Shown: positions 11,680 through 22,800 of the stretch, one piece after another
Layout: each line of letters begins with the position of its first letter
How positions within the stretch are numbered: position 1 is the first letter of the stretch
NCBI GenBank assembly: GCA_903970275.1
Contig: CAJCIA010000039.1
Coordinates: forward strand, 20,069-84,068
Direction of reading: 5' to 3'
Length of the DNA stretch: 64,000 nt
Source of the DNA: Betaproteobacteria bacterium
Lineage (GTDB): Bacteria > Verrucomicrobiota > Verrucomicrobiia > Methylacidiphilales > UBA1321
Notes under the pieces: generated by a model
The model's database searches: none
The model's input: only the letters and a program-made list of their open reading frames with translations
What the model was told of the DNA's origin: nothing
Program-made: the position numbers and the translations under genes

Positions 11680-12558
11680 TTAGCTGCCTTGAAACGTGGC
11701 GACCAATTGCTGCCAGACCTTCGCCTCGTCGGCCTTGCGCTGGTCGTCGGTCTCGTTGCGATGCTCGGTCAAGAGAGGTTCGCCACCGGCGCGCTCGAGA
11801 TGGGACAGCACGAACTGGCGTTTTTCCTGGGGCGAAAATCCACCCATGTCGGCAAAGCCATCCCAATCATCGGCACTGATCATGTAGCGGCCGATCCATG
11901 CCGGTGTGAGGCTGATGATCTTGAAATTGATGCCGGGCAATGCCTGGCGCGGCGCGGACTGGGTCAGGACTGTCAGAAGATCGGCGAAATTATCGTCGGT
12001 GATCTTGCGGCTGGGCAGCACGTGGACGAGCAGCACGGTGGGCTGCATGAAGGCGCCAAGGTGCGCGTGGGTGGAAATGTCGGCAAACGGGGTCTTGTCC
12101 ATCTTCGTGCGAAACGAGTTCTCGATCAGGAAGTAGTTCACGATGATGAGCGCGACGATGAACGTGCCCAAGCCGATGAAGAAAATGCGGAAGACCGGCA
12201 GCTCGTGCGGATGGTCATCCACCGGCTTGGAGTAATAGGTGGCCGCATGCGGCAGGGCGCCGGCCTGCGCCACGGGAGCCTGCACCTTCATTGGCACGGC
12301 CGCCGACACGACTTGCCTGGGCGTGACACGGACCGCCGGCACCGGCTCGGGCGCAGGAAGTGCGACGGGTTCCGGCTCGGCGAACTCCGGCAGTTGCGCG
12401 AGCGGCACCCACTCGTTGCGATCCGGTGACCACGCCCAGTTATCCAAGCCGATCTCACCGCGCGCCACGGCGTCGCGCACCGAATCCAGGTCGAGTTGCC
12501 GGGTCTCCTGCGTGCCGGGAACAGCGAGAAAAAGAAGGGCGGGAGCGGAATCGGGCAT
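11680..12558 (-). CDS. GYF-like domain membrane protein of unknown function
   Basis: The 292-residue product starts MPDSAPALLFLAVPGT and has an N-terminal stretch resembling the GYF_2-type fold, with conserved tryptophans in DNWAWSPDRNEWVPLAQLPEF. A Pro/Ala/Val-rich linker follows, then one membrane helix (about residues 124-147, VFRIFFIGLGTFIVALIIVNYF) and a soluble C-terminal domain with no family I recognise. The ATG at 12558 is preferred over an upstream in-frame start that would add an unconvincing basic leader. Downstream at 11646-11670 the arms CGTCCGGG/CCCGGACG form a hairpin without a U-run. The gene is divergent from the lipase at 12769. Confidence 0.7.
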   Translation of the reverse strand: MPDSAPALLFLAVPGTQETRQLDLDSVRDAVARGEIGLDNWAWSPDRNEWVPLAQLPEFAEPEPVALPAPEPVPAVRVTPRQVVSAAVPMKVQAPVAQAGALPHAATYYSKPVDDHPHELPVFRIFFIGLGTFIVALIIVNYFLIENSFRTKMDKTPFADISTHAHLGAFMQPTVLLVHVLPSRKITDDNFADLLTVLTQSAPRQALPGINFKIISLTPAWIGRYMISADDWDGFADMGGFSPQEKRQFVLSHLERAGGEPLLTEHRNETDDQRKADEAKVWQQLVATFQGS

Positions 12559-12768
12559 ACGGCTTAGACGCGGTTTAGGAGGATTCGTTACGACCAATTG
12601 CGAGAGCTACTTTCATTCCATGCAATCCATTGCGCCTCAACATGAAGGTTTCGTAAAAATGCGTTCACCAACATGCGGATTTTGGCTGCTTTCACGAACA
12701 GGAATGTAACTTGATGGCCATTCGGTTGTCGCTGCCTGTGCCGAAGCCGGAACCGTGTAAGGTGATCC

Positions 12769-14100
12769 ATGTTTCACCGAATCTGCGGCGGGCTGCTCGT
12801 ATTTCTCCTGCTCGCGGGGTTAGCCCGTGGCCGACCGCTGCATGCGGATGTACTCGTGTTCGTGCCGGCCTATGAGGGCTGTCAGCTTTTTGATGACACG
12901 CTCAATGCGGCCGGCGACCCGGCCTGCGTTTGGGGCAACATCAATACGTTCCTTTCCTCGCGGCTCTACTTTTCGCTGCGGTTGCCGAATCGGCTGGAAC
13001 CGAAAACCATGCGGGCCGTCGGGCCAGTCGACATCTACGGCCGTTTCATCAAGTCGATGACAAGCCCGGACGGAGACGCTGCGGGTTTTGTGCCCTACAC
13101 GCCGGACGGCGATTTCTTCGTTTTTGACTACGACTGGCGGCAGGACATGGCGACGGTGAGCGCGCCGCAGCTTGGCCATGCGCTGGAACGCTACGCGGCG
13201 ATTCATGCGGCGCGGACGGGCATTCCGGCGAGTCAAACGCGCTTCATCCTGGTGGCGCATAGCATGGGCGGGCTGGTGGCGCGGACGCTGCTGGCGCAGC
13301 AACCCTCGTGGGCGCCACGGGTGCGGCAGCTCTATCTTGTCGGCACGCCTAACGGCGGTTCGGTCAAGGCGGTGAAGACGGTCGTCTACGGACCGGACAG
13401 CCTGCAGTCGCACGCGCATGGAATTCCGGGCGCGCTGCTGGATCTCATTCCCACCAGCGTCGACCAGAACGTGACGAAGCTAACGGGCATCACGCGGCCA
13501 AGCCTCTACGAACTGCTGCCAACAGGCGATCCACACTGGACCCGCGAGATCGATGGCCGGCGTGAAGCGGTCACGGACGCGTTTGCCACCGCGCCGTGGC
13601 GGCGTTACTGGCCGACCGCGGCGCTCGAGCAGCGGGTCTTTGTCGACGGCTGGCTGAAACCGCGCGAGGCGGAGGGCCGCAAGTCGATCGATCCCGCGAC
13701 CTGGATTTTCTGCCGCGACGACTCGGCGCTCGATCGGCTGATGGCGGAAGCGCGGGCCTGGCGGGATACGATGGGTCCGCTGGCGCGCACGGCGAGCCTT
13801 CTCACCAGCCCGGGCGGAGCGACGCGGCTGCGGTTGGTGGCGGGAGTCGGCCTCGCCACGCCTTCCGGGGTCGTCACGGCGGGCGAGCATGACGCGAGCA
13901 GCGGCATCTATCTGGACACGGGTGCGCCGGGTGACGGGACGGTGGAGCTTGCCCGCATGCTGGAAGGGACGCCGCGCGACGCGGCGAATGTGCGCATCCT
14001 TCAGGGCGTAACGCACGGAAAGCTGATGGGCAGCGCCTCGTTCCTCGCCTATCTGCGCGTGCAACTTGCGGCGGAGCCGCTGGTCACCGCTGCGCCGTGA
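12769..14100 (+). CDS. Exported LCAT-like alpha/beta-hydrolase (lipase/acyltransferase)
   Basis: This 443-residue protein has an N-terminal signal peptide (about 21 residues, ending LARG-RPLHAD). The first block VLVFVPAYEGCQLFDD resembles the oxyanion-side start of lecithin:cholesterol acyltransferase-type hydrolases. The nucleophile elbow is clear in FILVAHSMGGLVART (serine at about residue 166), followed by VGTPNGGS, as in lipases. A late histidine in GVTHGKLMGS (about 415-424) is a likely member of the catalytic triad; the acid is uncertain. It probably acts on lipids in the periplasm or outside the cell. The gene stands alone with a 210-base AT-richer divergent region upstream that may carry its promoter. 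Confidence 0.8.
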   Translation: MFHRICGGLLVFLLLAGLARGRPLHADVLVFVPAYEGCQLFDDTLNAAGDPACVWGNINTFLSSRLYFSLRLPNRLEPKTMRAVGPVDIYGRFIKSMTSPDGDAAGFVPYTPDGDFFVFDYDWRQDMATVSAPQLGHALERYAAIHAARTGIPASQTRFILVAHSMGGLVARTLLAQQPSWAPRVRQLYLVGTPNGGSVKAVKTVVYGPDSLQSHAHGIPGALLDLIPTSVDQNVTKLTGITRPSLYELLPTGDPHWTREIDGRREAVTDAFATAPWRRYWPTAALEQRVFVDGWLKPREAEGRKSIDPATWIFCRDDSALDRLMAEARAWRDTMGPLARTASLLTSPGGATRLRLVAGVGLATPSGVVTAGEHDASSGIYLDTGAPGDGTVELARMLEGTPRDAANVRILQGVTHGKLMGSASFLAYLRVQLAAEPLVTAAP

Positions 14101-14314
14101 AGCTCGTTCCGTTCGCCGTGGCGCCCTGTAAAAGGTCATTTTCGCGGCGCGCCGGGAATCGATCAAGACACCGCGCGCCGCCCTGCGACGTCGACTCTTT
14201 CAAAAACGATCCAGCTCAAATAATCCGAAACGAAAAGCGATCGAGGCTCCATCTTTTTCAAGCACCTGGAGAAGCGGACGAAATCCCCGAAGGGGGCTAT
14301 GGTACCTCCGGGAG

Positions 14315-14388
14315 TGGGCCCTATAGGATTCGAACCTATGGCCTCCTGATCCGTAGTCAGGCGCTCTAATCCGCTGAGCTAAGAGCCC
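14315..14388 (-). tRNA. tRNA-Arg (anticodon ACG)
   Basis: The reverse strand folds as a complete cloverleaf. The acceptor stem is GGGCTCT paired with AGGGCCC with one G-T wobble. The D-arm contains AGCTCAGCGGATTAGAGC, the anticodon stem is CCTGA/TCAGG with loop CTACGGA (anticodon ACG), and the T-arm is ATAGG/CCTAT with loop TTCGAAT. The discriminator base is A and CCA is not encoded. ACG normally becomes ICG and reads CGU, CGC and CGA, which suits a GC-rich genome. A small CCCC-TTC-GGGG hairpin follows about 20 bases downstream and may help end the transcript. Confidence 0.97.
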
Positions 14389-14535
14389 GTTCCGGCTTTC
14401 CGCGAAACGGAAAGGGAGGGTGATGATGGGTCAGGCGGAAATGGGGGTCAAGGGGAATCCTCTGTTGGAGCGTTGCCGAAGCGTGACCGGGAGACCACTT
14501 GCGCGCCTCGGCGCCGCGCGCATACTTGATCACCT

Positions 14536-15276
14536 GTGCCGAACTACCGCGTTGACCTGCATAATCATTGCCAGGGCGATCCGATCGATCCGCTGCATCA
14601 TTCGATTTTTGAGCACATCGATGTGGCGAAGAAGATGGGGCTCGATGCCATTGCCATGACGTGGCACCGCCAGGTGTGCGAGGACGAGAAGGCGGAAGCC
14701 TACGCGCGGGAGCGTGGGCTGCTCATGATCCGCGGGATGGAAACCGAGATCGAGAACAAGCATCTCGTCGTGCTCGGCGTGCGCGCGGGTGACCTGCCGG
14801 GCGAGACGACCTGGGATGAGATTCGCGCCCTGCGCGCGCGCAAGCCGGGCGTGCTGGTCTTCGCGCCGCATCCGTTTTATCCGCACCCGGCGTGCTTGAA
14901 CCATCGGATTGACGGCCATGCCGATTGCATCGACGCGGTGGAGTGGTGCGCCCTGCATTTCCAATGGCTGCCGAACCGCGTGAGCCCGAATATGCGCGCG
15001 GCACGCTGGGCGCATCGGCACGGCAAGCCGCTGCTCGCCTGCTCGGATGCGCACTCGCCCTCCGCGATCGGTCGCAATCCCAGCACGGTGGAGGCGGACG
15101 CACTGACGGAAGAGGCGATCCTGGCGGCGGTGCGCGCGGGGCGTATTTCCTTTCCGCGGCATGGGATGGAAGTCGGACCGTTTCTTGTGCGCACGGCGGA
15201 GGTGATCGTGGGGCAGCGGCGTCACGTGAGCCGCTGGATGGCGAAGCGGCTGCGGCGCGGGGCGGCCTCGGCGTGA
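14536..15276 (+). CDS. PHP-domain metal-dependent phosphoesterase
   Basis: The 246-residue protein has PHP motifs in order: DLHNHCQGD (first metal-binding pair, residues about 7-10), a glutamate in GMETEIENKH, HPFYPHP and the late SDAHSP. Such proteins hydrolyse phosphate esters or nucleotides with two or three metal ions; the exact substrate is not readable. A GTG at 14536 is the only start just before the first metal motif. The stop overlaps the start of the CbiX-type chelatase (GTGA, 15273-15276), which implies coupled translation and perhaps a linked function, although no known pathway joins the two. Confidence 0.85.
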   Translation: MPNYRVDLHNHCQGDPIDPLHHSIFEHIDVAKKMGLDAIAMTWHRQVCEDEKAEAYARERGLLMIRGMETEIENKHLVVLGVRAGDLPGETTWDEIRALRARKPGVLVFAPHPFYPHPACLNHRIDGHADCIDAVEWCALHFQWLPNRVSPNMRAARWAHRHGKPLLACSDAHSPSAIGRNPSTVEADALTEEAILAAVRAGRISFPRHGMEVGPFLVRTAEVIVGQRRHVSRWMAKRLRRGAASA

Positions 15277-16685
15277 AGACGGCACCCGGGCGTGACGCGG
15301 CGCTGCTACTGCTGGGCCACGGCTCGACGCTAAACGCTGACTCGAGCGCGCCAACTTGGCAGCATGCGGAGGAGTTGCGCCGGCGCGGGATCTTTGCCGA
15401 GGTGCACGTGGGCTTTTGGAAAGAAGAGGCGAACTTTCGCCAGGCGCTGCGGCAGGTGCGCGCGACGGAGGTCTACGTGGTGCCGAATTTCATCAGCTCC
15501 GGCTACTTCACCGAACAGGTGATCCCGCGCGAGCTGGGGCTTTCCGGGGCGGTGACGAGCATGGGCGGCAAGCAGGTCGGGTACTGCGCGCCGGTCGGGC
15601 TGCACTCGGCGATGACGGACGCGCTGCTGCGCAAGGCGCAGGAGGTGGTGGACGCGAGCGGGGTGCCGATTGGGGAACCGGCACGCACGGCCTGCCTGTT
15701 CATTTGCGGGCACGGGACGTCGCTGAACGACAACTCGACGAAGATCATTCACGAGCGCGCGGCGGAGATTCGCGCGCGCGGGCTCTTCGCCGATTGCCAG
15801 GGCGTGCTGATGGAGCAAAAGCCATTCGTGAAGGACTGGCGTACGCTGACCGATTGCGCGGACGTGATCGTGGTGCCGTTTTTCATCTCGGACGGCTTGC
15901 ATTCCTACGAGGACATTCCAGTGCTGCTGGGGCTGACGCATAACATTCGCGAGGCGGGCTTTGCCAATCCGCACGTGGAAGGCGCGCGCCGGCTTTGGTA
16001 CGCCACCGCGATCGGGACCGCGCCGTTCATGGCCGACCTGATTGCCGCCCAGGTGGAGGATTTTGAGCGCGAGCATGGCGCCGCAATGCGTGCGCCGGGT
16101 GGCAGCGTGACGGCACCACCGTCCGGGTTCCTGCCGGCCGCGCCGCTGCCCTGGCGCATGGGGCAGGTTCGGATCGATCTCGGTTATGAGTTGCGGCATA
16201 TCGAGGACGCGGGCCGGGAGGACCTGCGCGAGCTCACCTCGCTGGAGGAGATTCGCGAGCTGGTGCGGCTCGATGCGGCGGGCGAGTTTCGGCCGCTGCG
16301 CGCGGCGCCGTCGCTCCGGCGCGGGTGGCGCTATCATGCGCGGGACGAGCAAGCACTGCGCGAGGCGCTCGGTTACATTTACCCAGCCGAGATCGCCAAC
16401 GCGGAACTTTGGCGCGCGGAGAACCTGCCGATTACGCCGTGGCATGAAACGGCGGAGCGGCAGACAGGGCGCTTCCGCATCGTGCGCGAACTCGATGACG
16501 CGGGCCTGGGCGAGATGGTGGCGACGATCTGCGAGCGGCAGTGTCTGAAGCAGCGGCTCTGGTCACCGGCGGCGGAACCCATCGCGGACGCAGCGGGCGA
16601 CATTCCCCTGCTCTGTCCGGAGGCTTGCAACTATCTGGTGGGGAAAGCGCGCGAGAAACTGAAGGGCCCCGAGACCGAGGAATGA
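15273..16685 (+). CDS. CbiX-family sirohydrochlorin chelatase with C-terminal Fe-S (DR2241-like) domain
   Basis: The family inserts cobalt or iron into sirohydrochlorin or related tetrapyrroles (cobalamin or siroheme branch). The protein (470 residues from the GTG at 15273) contains two tandem CbiX-like halves. The first has LLLLGHGSTLNADS and the second LFICGHGTSLNDNS, each with the metal-binding GHG. The C-terminal 150 residues are an added domain ending with four cysteines, CERQCLK and LLCPEACNY. This is the arrangement described for the Deinococcus DR2241-type protein with a 4Fe-4S site. No other cobalamin or siroheme gene is in the window. The start is set by the GTGA overlap with the PHP gene and by the first conserved block at residue 10. 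Confidence 0.87.
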   Translation: MKTAPGRDAALLLLGHGSTLNADSSAPTWQHAEELRRRGIFAEVHVGFWKEEANFRQALRQVRATEVYVVPNFISSGYFTEQVIPRELGLSGAVTSMGGKQVGYCAPVGLHSAMTDALLRKAQEVVDASGVPIGEPARTACLFICGHGTSLNDNSTKIIHERAAEIRARGLFADCQGVLMEQKPFVKDWRTLTDCADVIVVPFFISDGLHSYEDIPVLLGLTHNIREAGFANPHVEGARRLWYATAIGTAPFMADLIAAQVEDFEREHGAAMRAPGGSVTAPPSGFLPAAPLPWRMGQVRIDLGYELRHIEDAGREDLRELTSLEEIRELVRLDAAGEFRPLRAAPSLRRGWRYHARDEQALREALGYIYPAEIANAELWRAENLPITPWHETAERQTGRFRIVRELDDAGLGEMVATICERQCLKQRLWSPAAEPIADAAGDIPLLCPEACNYLVGKAREKLKGPETEE

Positions 16686-16746
16686 CCAGCGGCGATGCTC
16701 GTGCGCGGCTTGTGCTCGCTGCGGGAGCCGGTAAGATCGTCGGCAG

Positions 16747-17448
16747 ATGCGCATCGCGGCAGTCCGGTTGATGGTTCTTCTTCTTGCCTTGGGGCCCTGC
16801 GCGCACGCGGCGCCCAAGACTTCCAGCGGGCCGCACCACAAGCGGATCGGGGATCTCGCCGACACGATCAATGGCAACGTGATCCTGAGCAAGTTCGCGA
16901 AGCTGGTGGCAGCATCCGACATGGGCACGTTCTACAGCAGCCGCGGGCCGTTCACGCTTTTCGCTCCGACCAACTCGGCCTTCTCGAAGCTGCCGCCCGG
17001 CATGTTCGACGACATGCTGCGCCCGGAAAACAAGGCGCAGTTGCAGCGCATCGTGCTCTTTCACCTGGTGAACGGGCAGTCATGGACTTCGAAGGATTTG
17101 CGAATGCAAAAGGCGCTGGTTTCGTGCGAGGGAAATCCGCTCGAGGTGAAAGCGACGAAGGCCGGCACGCTCTTCGTCCACAAGGCCAAGGTGCTGCGGG
17201 CAGACGAGCATTGCGCGAATGGCGTGCTGGACGAAATCGATACCCTGCTGATGCCGCCGCAATTGGTGCTGCAGGCGGGTCCGCCAGCGGATGCCTCGAC
17301 GAATGCCGCGCCCGCAGCCAACGCGCCGGCTGACACGAACGCACCGGCGGATGGGACGAATGCGGTGCCGGCGGATTTGATTGCGAGTCCCACGCCGGCC
17401 GCGACGAATGCGGCGCCAGCGGAGACGAATGCGCCCATGGCGCCATAG
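16747..17448 (+). CDS. Exported fasciclin (FAS1) domain protein
   Basis: The 233-residue protein has a signal peptide (about 21 residues ending AHA-AP) and one FAS1 domain (about residues 35-170) with the H1 motif TLFAPTNSAFSKLP and the H2-like VHKAKVLRADEHCANGVLDEID. After the domain comes a low-complexity tail of about 60 residues rich in Ala, Pro, Thr and Asn, containing repeats of TNAPADG/TNAAPAE type. FAS1 domains act in adhesion or surface interactions. The tail may be a spacer at the cell surface, but no anchor signal is present. It is monocistronic, with palindromic repeats following. Confidence 0.88.
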   Translation: MRIAAVRLMVLLLALGPCAHAAPKTSSGPHHKRIGDLADTINGNVILSKFAKLVAASDMGTFYSSRGPFTLFAPTNSAFSKLPPGMFDDMLRPENKAQLQRIVLFHLVNGQSWTSKDLRMQKALVSCEGNPLEVKATKAGTLFVHKAKVLRADEHCANGVLDEIDTLLMPPQLVLQAGPPADASTNAAPAANAPADTNAPADGTNAVPADLIASPTPAATNAAPAETNAPMAP

Positions 17449-17910
17449 ACGCCGTGATGGCAGAAGCCCCGTCATCTTAAACAAACGCAGCCAAGAGGAT
17501 CCGACACTTTCTCATTCGCCGCATAAGGCGGCTGTCCGCCAAACCCAAAGGTCGCCGGCGTCGGCTCGACGCCGGTCGCGGTCACAAGAGCCTGCTTCCT
17601 CAAGGCCATCAGCGCCCCGCGATCTACGCGCCCGCTTTGCTCGCCACACCGTCTCTTGAGGCACGCGCCCGAAGCCCGCGCCCAGTCATCATCTTAAGGC
17701 GCGCCCCGGCGTCGGGCCGACGCCGGCTACCTTTTTACCGCCATTGGTCCTTACCTCTCGTCGAGACGCTACGTACGATTTGTCGACGGGCTCAGGACGA
17801 AACGCCTAGCGCCGTTTATCCAGAGCAAGCGCCGTCCAGAACCGCCATGCCTTCCTCATCAGCGGATGCTCGTCGGCAATCATAGACCGACCATCTACGG
17901 GCAAAGACAG
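17449..17910. repeat. 462-base intergenic repeat cluster
   Basis: There is no gene here. Two copies of the GCCGGCGTC palindrome family occur: 17551-17580 (GCCGGCGTC with GACGCCGG, loop GGCTC) and 17706-17730 (CCGGCGTC with GACGCCGGCTAC, loop GGGCC). A degraded copy of the CATAGACCG family is at 17881-17900. The region lies between the convergent fasciclin gene and obgE and seems to collect these repeats. I see no terminator with a U-run. Confidence 0.6.
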
Positions 17911-18969
17911 CTAAGCTGGCGTTGTCTCGAGCAGTTGCTGGCGCAGGACTGCCTTGAGATTTGCGATGTCCTCGTCGCGGTCGCCGGCGATGGGGACAAC
18001 GTCGCGACGAACCTTGCGCTTGAACTTCTTCAGGTTCTCGGCCGACTCGGGCAGATCCATCTTGTTGGCGAGAATGAGGTACGGGCGCTCGCCAAGCTCC
18101 TTCTGGTAGAGGCTGACCTCCTTGCGCAACTGCGCGAAGTCATCGCGCGGGTCACGGCCTTCCTGGCCGGACATATCGACGACAAAGAGCAGCACCCGGC
18201 AGCGCTCGATGTGGCGGAGGAACTCGTGGCCGAGGCCGACGCCTTCGTGCGCGCCCTCGATCAGGCCGGGGATGTCAGCGACGGTGACGCGCTGGAAATC
18301 AGGATACTCGATCACGCCGATCATCGGCTCGAGCGTGGTGAAGGGATAGGGCGCGATCTTCGGATGCGCGGCGGAGAGGCGCGAGAGCAGCGTCGACTTG
18401 CCGGCGTTGGGGTAGCCGACCAGCCCCGCGTCGGCGATCGACTTGAGCTCGAGCTGGAACTGGCCGCGCTCACCCTCCTCGCCCTCCTCATAGCGGCGCG
18501 GGGCCTGGTTGGTGCTCGACTTGAAATTCATGTTGCCGCGGCCGCCACGTCCGCCGGCGCAGAGGACAAAGCGCTGGCCGGACTCCACCATGTCGGCCAC
18601 ACGCTCGAGCGACTCGGTGGTCGAGGGCATGGGCGTGAGGTCGTTGACCGCCGCGGTCTGGATTAGCTCGTCCGGGATGCGGCTGATGACGGTGCCGGGC
18701 GGGACGGTGACGAGGATGTCGGCGCCGCTCTTGCCGCTCATCTGCTTCTTGCCGCCGTTGGCGCCGTTCTTGGCGAACTGGTGCGGCGAGTAGCGGTAAC
18801 GAATCAGATTGTTGACGTGGGGATCCACGACGACGACGACGCTGCCGCCGCGGCCGCCATTGCCGCCATCCGGACCGCCGTCCGGCATGTTCTTTTCGCG
18901 CAGGAAACTACATGCGCCAGGCCCGCCGTTGCCGGCCCGCGCGACGATGCGTACGCGATCGACAAACAT
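17911..18969 (-). CDS. obgE: GTPase ObgE/CgtA
   Basis: This essential GTPase of 50S ribosome assembly and stress response has 352 residues. The N-terminal glycine-rich OBG fold (about 1-155) has FVDRVRIVARAGNGG and repeated GGxGG stretches. It is followed by the G domain with G1 GYPNAGKST, G3 DIPGLIEGA and G4 NKMD. The usual G5 SA motif is less clear, in VVPIAGDRDED. The ATG at 18969 (MFVDRV) is chosen because it begins the conserved fold; an in-frame start 12 bases upstream is less likely. It is the third gene of the conserved rplU-rpmA-obgE operon. Confidence 0.96.
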   Translation of the reverse strand: MFVDRVRIVARAGNGGPGACSFLREKNMPDGGPDGGNGGRGGSVVVVVDPHVNNLIRYRYSPHQFAKNGANGGKKQMSGKSGADILVTVPPGTVISRIPDELIQTAAVNDLTPMPSTTESLERVADMVESGQRFVLCAGGRGGRGNMNFKSSTNQAPRRYEEGEEGERGQFQLELKSIADAGLVGYPNAGKSTLLSRLSAAHPKIAPYPFTTLEPMIGVIEYPDFQRVTVADIPGLIEGAHEGVGLGHEFLRHIERCRVLLFVVDMSGQEGRDPRDDFAQLRKEVSLYQKELGERPYLILANKMDLPESAENLKKFKRKVRRDVVPIAGDRDEDIANLKAVLRQQLLETTPA

Positions 18970-19020
18970 TAGAGTGCCCACAGACAGCGGCCCGCCCCGA
19001 GGGACGAAGAGCCGCCGGGA

Positions 19021-19275
19021 CTAGGCCGCGGAGGCGGCGAGAACGTGCACGCGGCGGTTGATGCGGTCGAACTTGACCGCGCCGTCGACGAGCGCGAAGA
19101 GGGTGTGATCCCGGCCCATGCCAACGCCCTCACCCGCGCGGAAGCGGGTGCCGCGCTGGCGCACGATGATGTTGCCGGCGATGACCGCCTCGCTGCCAAA
19201 TTTCTTCACCCCGAGTCGCTTGCTGACGCTGTCGCGACCGTTGCGAACGCTGCCCTGACCTTTTTTATGCGCCAT
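19021..19275 (-). CDS. rpmA: 50S ribosomal protein L27
   Basis: The 84-residue product begins [16 protein letters not shown] and matches L27 along its whole length, including the central [13 protein letters not shown] and GRDHTLFAL. The N-terminus starts directly with AHKKG and lacks the cleaved leader found in Firmicutes. L27 reaches the peptidyl-transferase centre. It lies 19 bases after rplU and about 50 bases before obgE. Confidence 0.98.
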   Translation of the reverse strand: MAHKKGQGSVRNGRDSVSKRLGVKKFGSEAVIAGNIIVRQRGTRFRAGEGVGMGRDHTLFALVDGAVKFDRINRRVHVLAASAA

Positions 19276-19294
19276 ACGATTATTCTCCCAAAAA

Positions 19295-19612
19295 TTACAG
19301 GCTGATGCTGGTGATCTTCACACGCGCCAGTTTCTGGCGGTGACCGACCGTGCGGTGATAACCCTCGCGGCGGCGATACTTGTAGGCTGTGACCTTGCGG
19401 GCCTTGACCTCGTCCACAAGCTCAATGCCTACCGTGGCGCCGCTAAGCAGCGGGTTACCAACGGAAAACTTGTCGCCGTTGCCGACGAGGAGCACGTCGG
19501 AAATGCTGAGCTTCTTCTCGCCCTCGGCGGGAAATTCCACCAACTCGATATCGAGGGTTTCACCCTCCTGCACTTTGTACTGCTTTCCCCCGGAACGAAT
19601 GACGGCAAACAT
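19295..19612 (-). CDS. rplU: 50S ribosomal protein L21
   Basis: The 105-residue product begins [18 protein letters not shown], the L21 signature start, and ends with the conserved [28 protein letters not shown]. It binds 23S rRNA early in 50S assembly. It is the first gene of the rplU-rpmA-obgE operon. A TACAAGGAG stretch a few bases upstream of the ATG is a good Shine-Dalgarno sequence, which is uncommon in this window. Confidence 0.98.
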   Translation of the reverse strand: MFAVIRSGGKQYKVQEGETLDIELVEFPAEGEKKLSISDVLLVGNGDKFSVGNPLLSGATVGIELVDEVKARKVTAYKYRRREGYHRTVGHRQKLARVKITSISL

Positions 19613-19632
19613 AGATCTCCTTGTAAATTGAC

Positions 19633-19660
19633 GAGCCGGAGAGGATGCCCTCTCCGGCTC
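19633..19660 (-). terminator. Strong hairpin between an exported-protein gene and rplU
   Basis: GAGCCGGAGAGG and its exact complement form a 12-bp stem around a 4-base loop. On the minus strand it lies after the stop of the gene at 19697-20128 and about 20 bases before rplU, so it could end the upstream transcript or be part of the rplU leader (autoregulation). No U-run follows on the minus strand, so rho-independent termination is uncertain. Confidence 0.45.
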
Positions 19661-19696
19661 GCGTAAGCAAGGAGTTTTTACAAATCGCCGAGACGA

Positions 19697-20128
19697 TTAG
19701 AACTCGATGCTGAAAACCTTGAATCCTCCGGAATCGCGATGCGCGGCCGGGCCGGTTTCATGAGGGACGTCGTACTGAGGATCTGGCGCCGTCAGATATT
19801 GTTCGCCCATGCCGTAGGAAGCAGGCGCGGCCGGGGAGAAAAGGACCGGGCCGTATTTCACCGTGTCGGTCGCTATTCCACCCGGGCGCACCTTGAGGTT
19901 CGGATGCAGGTTGGGTGCACGTTCGATCGACTCCTTGGTCTTGCCCGGACCGGTGTACGGATTGGAGAAGCCGGTGACATCATGCATGACGACTTCGTTC
20001 TTCGAGCTCGCCGGTCGGGCGACATGGTTGTTCGGCGAGTTCAGGCTGCCGGTCGTTTCAGAATCAGCGAGAACTGCCGTGGGACCCGCAATAAAGAGGA
20101 CTGCCGTCAGGAACGTGAGCGTCTTCAT
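19697..20128 (-). CDS. Exported protein of unknown function
   Basis: The 143-residue product has a signal peptide (MKTLTFLTAVLFIAGPTAVLA, cleavage after about residue 21) followed by a hydrophilic mature chain rich in Pro, Gly and Asn, with no cysteine and no recognisable domain. The mature part contains DVTGFSNPYTGPGKTKES and ends GGFKVFSIEF. The terminal Phe after alternating hydrophobic residues slightly resembles an outer-membrane insertion signal, but the chain is too short for a barrel. No partner is evident; it lies upstream of rplU with a hairpin between. Confidence 0.7.
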   Translation of the reverse strand: MKTLTFLTAVLFIAGPTAVLADSETTGSLNSPNNHVARPASSKNEVVMHDVTGFSNPYTGPGKTKESIERAPNLHPNLKVRPGGIATDTVKYGPVLFSPAAPASYGMGEQYLTAPDPQYDVPHETGPAAHRDSGGFKVFSIEF

Positions 20129-20256
20129 GTCAGGAATGTAGGCTTAAAGCGTGCCGGTTCTACTCTAACGTTCTAAGTAGCTGCGGATGAGGATGCGGCT
20201 ATTCCGAAGCCAGTAGCTGTCACCTGCAGTCCGCGCGTTTTGCGGGCAAGGCGTAC

Positions 20257-22764
<2,508 letters not shown>

Positions 22765-22800
22765 GATGACAGCCTGCCAGTTAACTACACCGCCCTACGT

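Noticed and set aside
14315..14388. tRNA-Arg considered as an integration site of a genomic island
   Set aside because: Genes on both sides look native, with no integrase and no direct repeat of the tRNA end nearby; only a weak similarity far away at 59546.
17551..17730. Repeat cluster considered as a CRISPR array
   Set aside because: There are only two palindromic copies with no regular spacers and no cas genes anywhere in the window.
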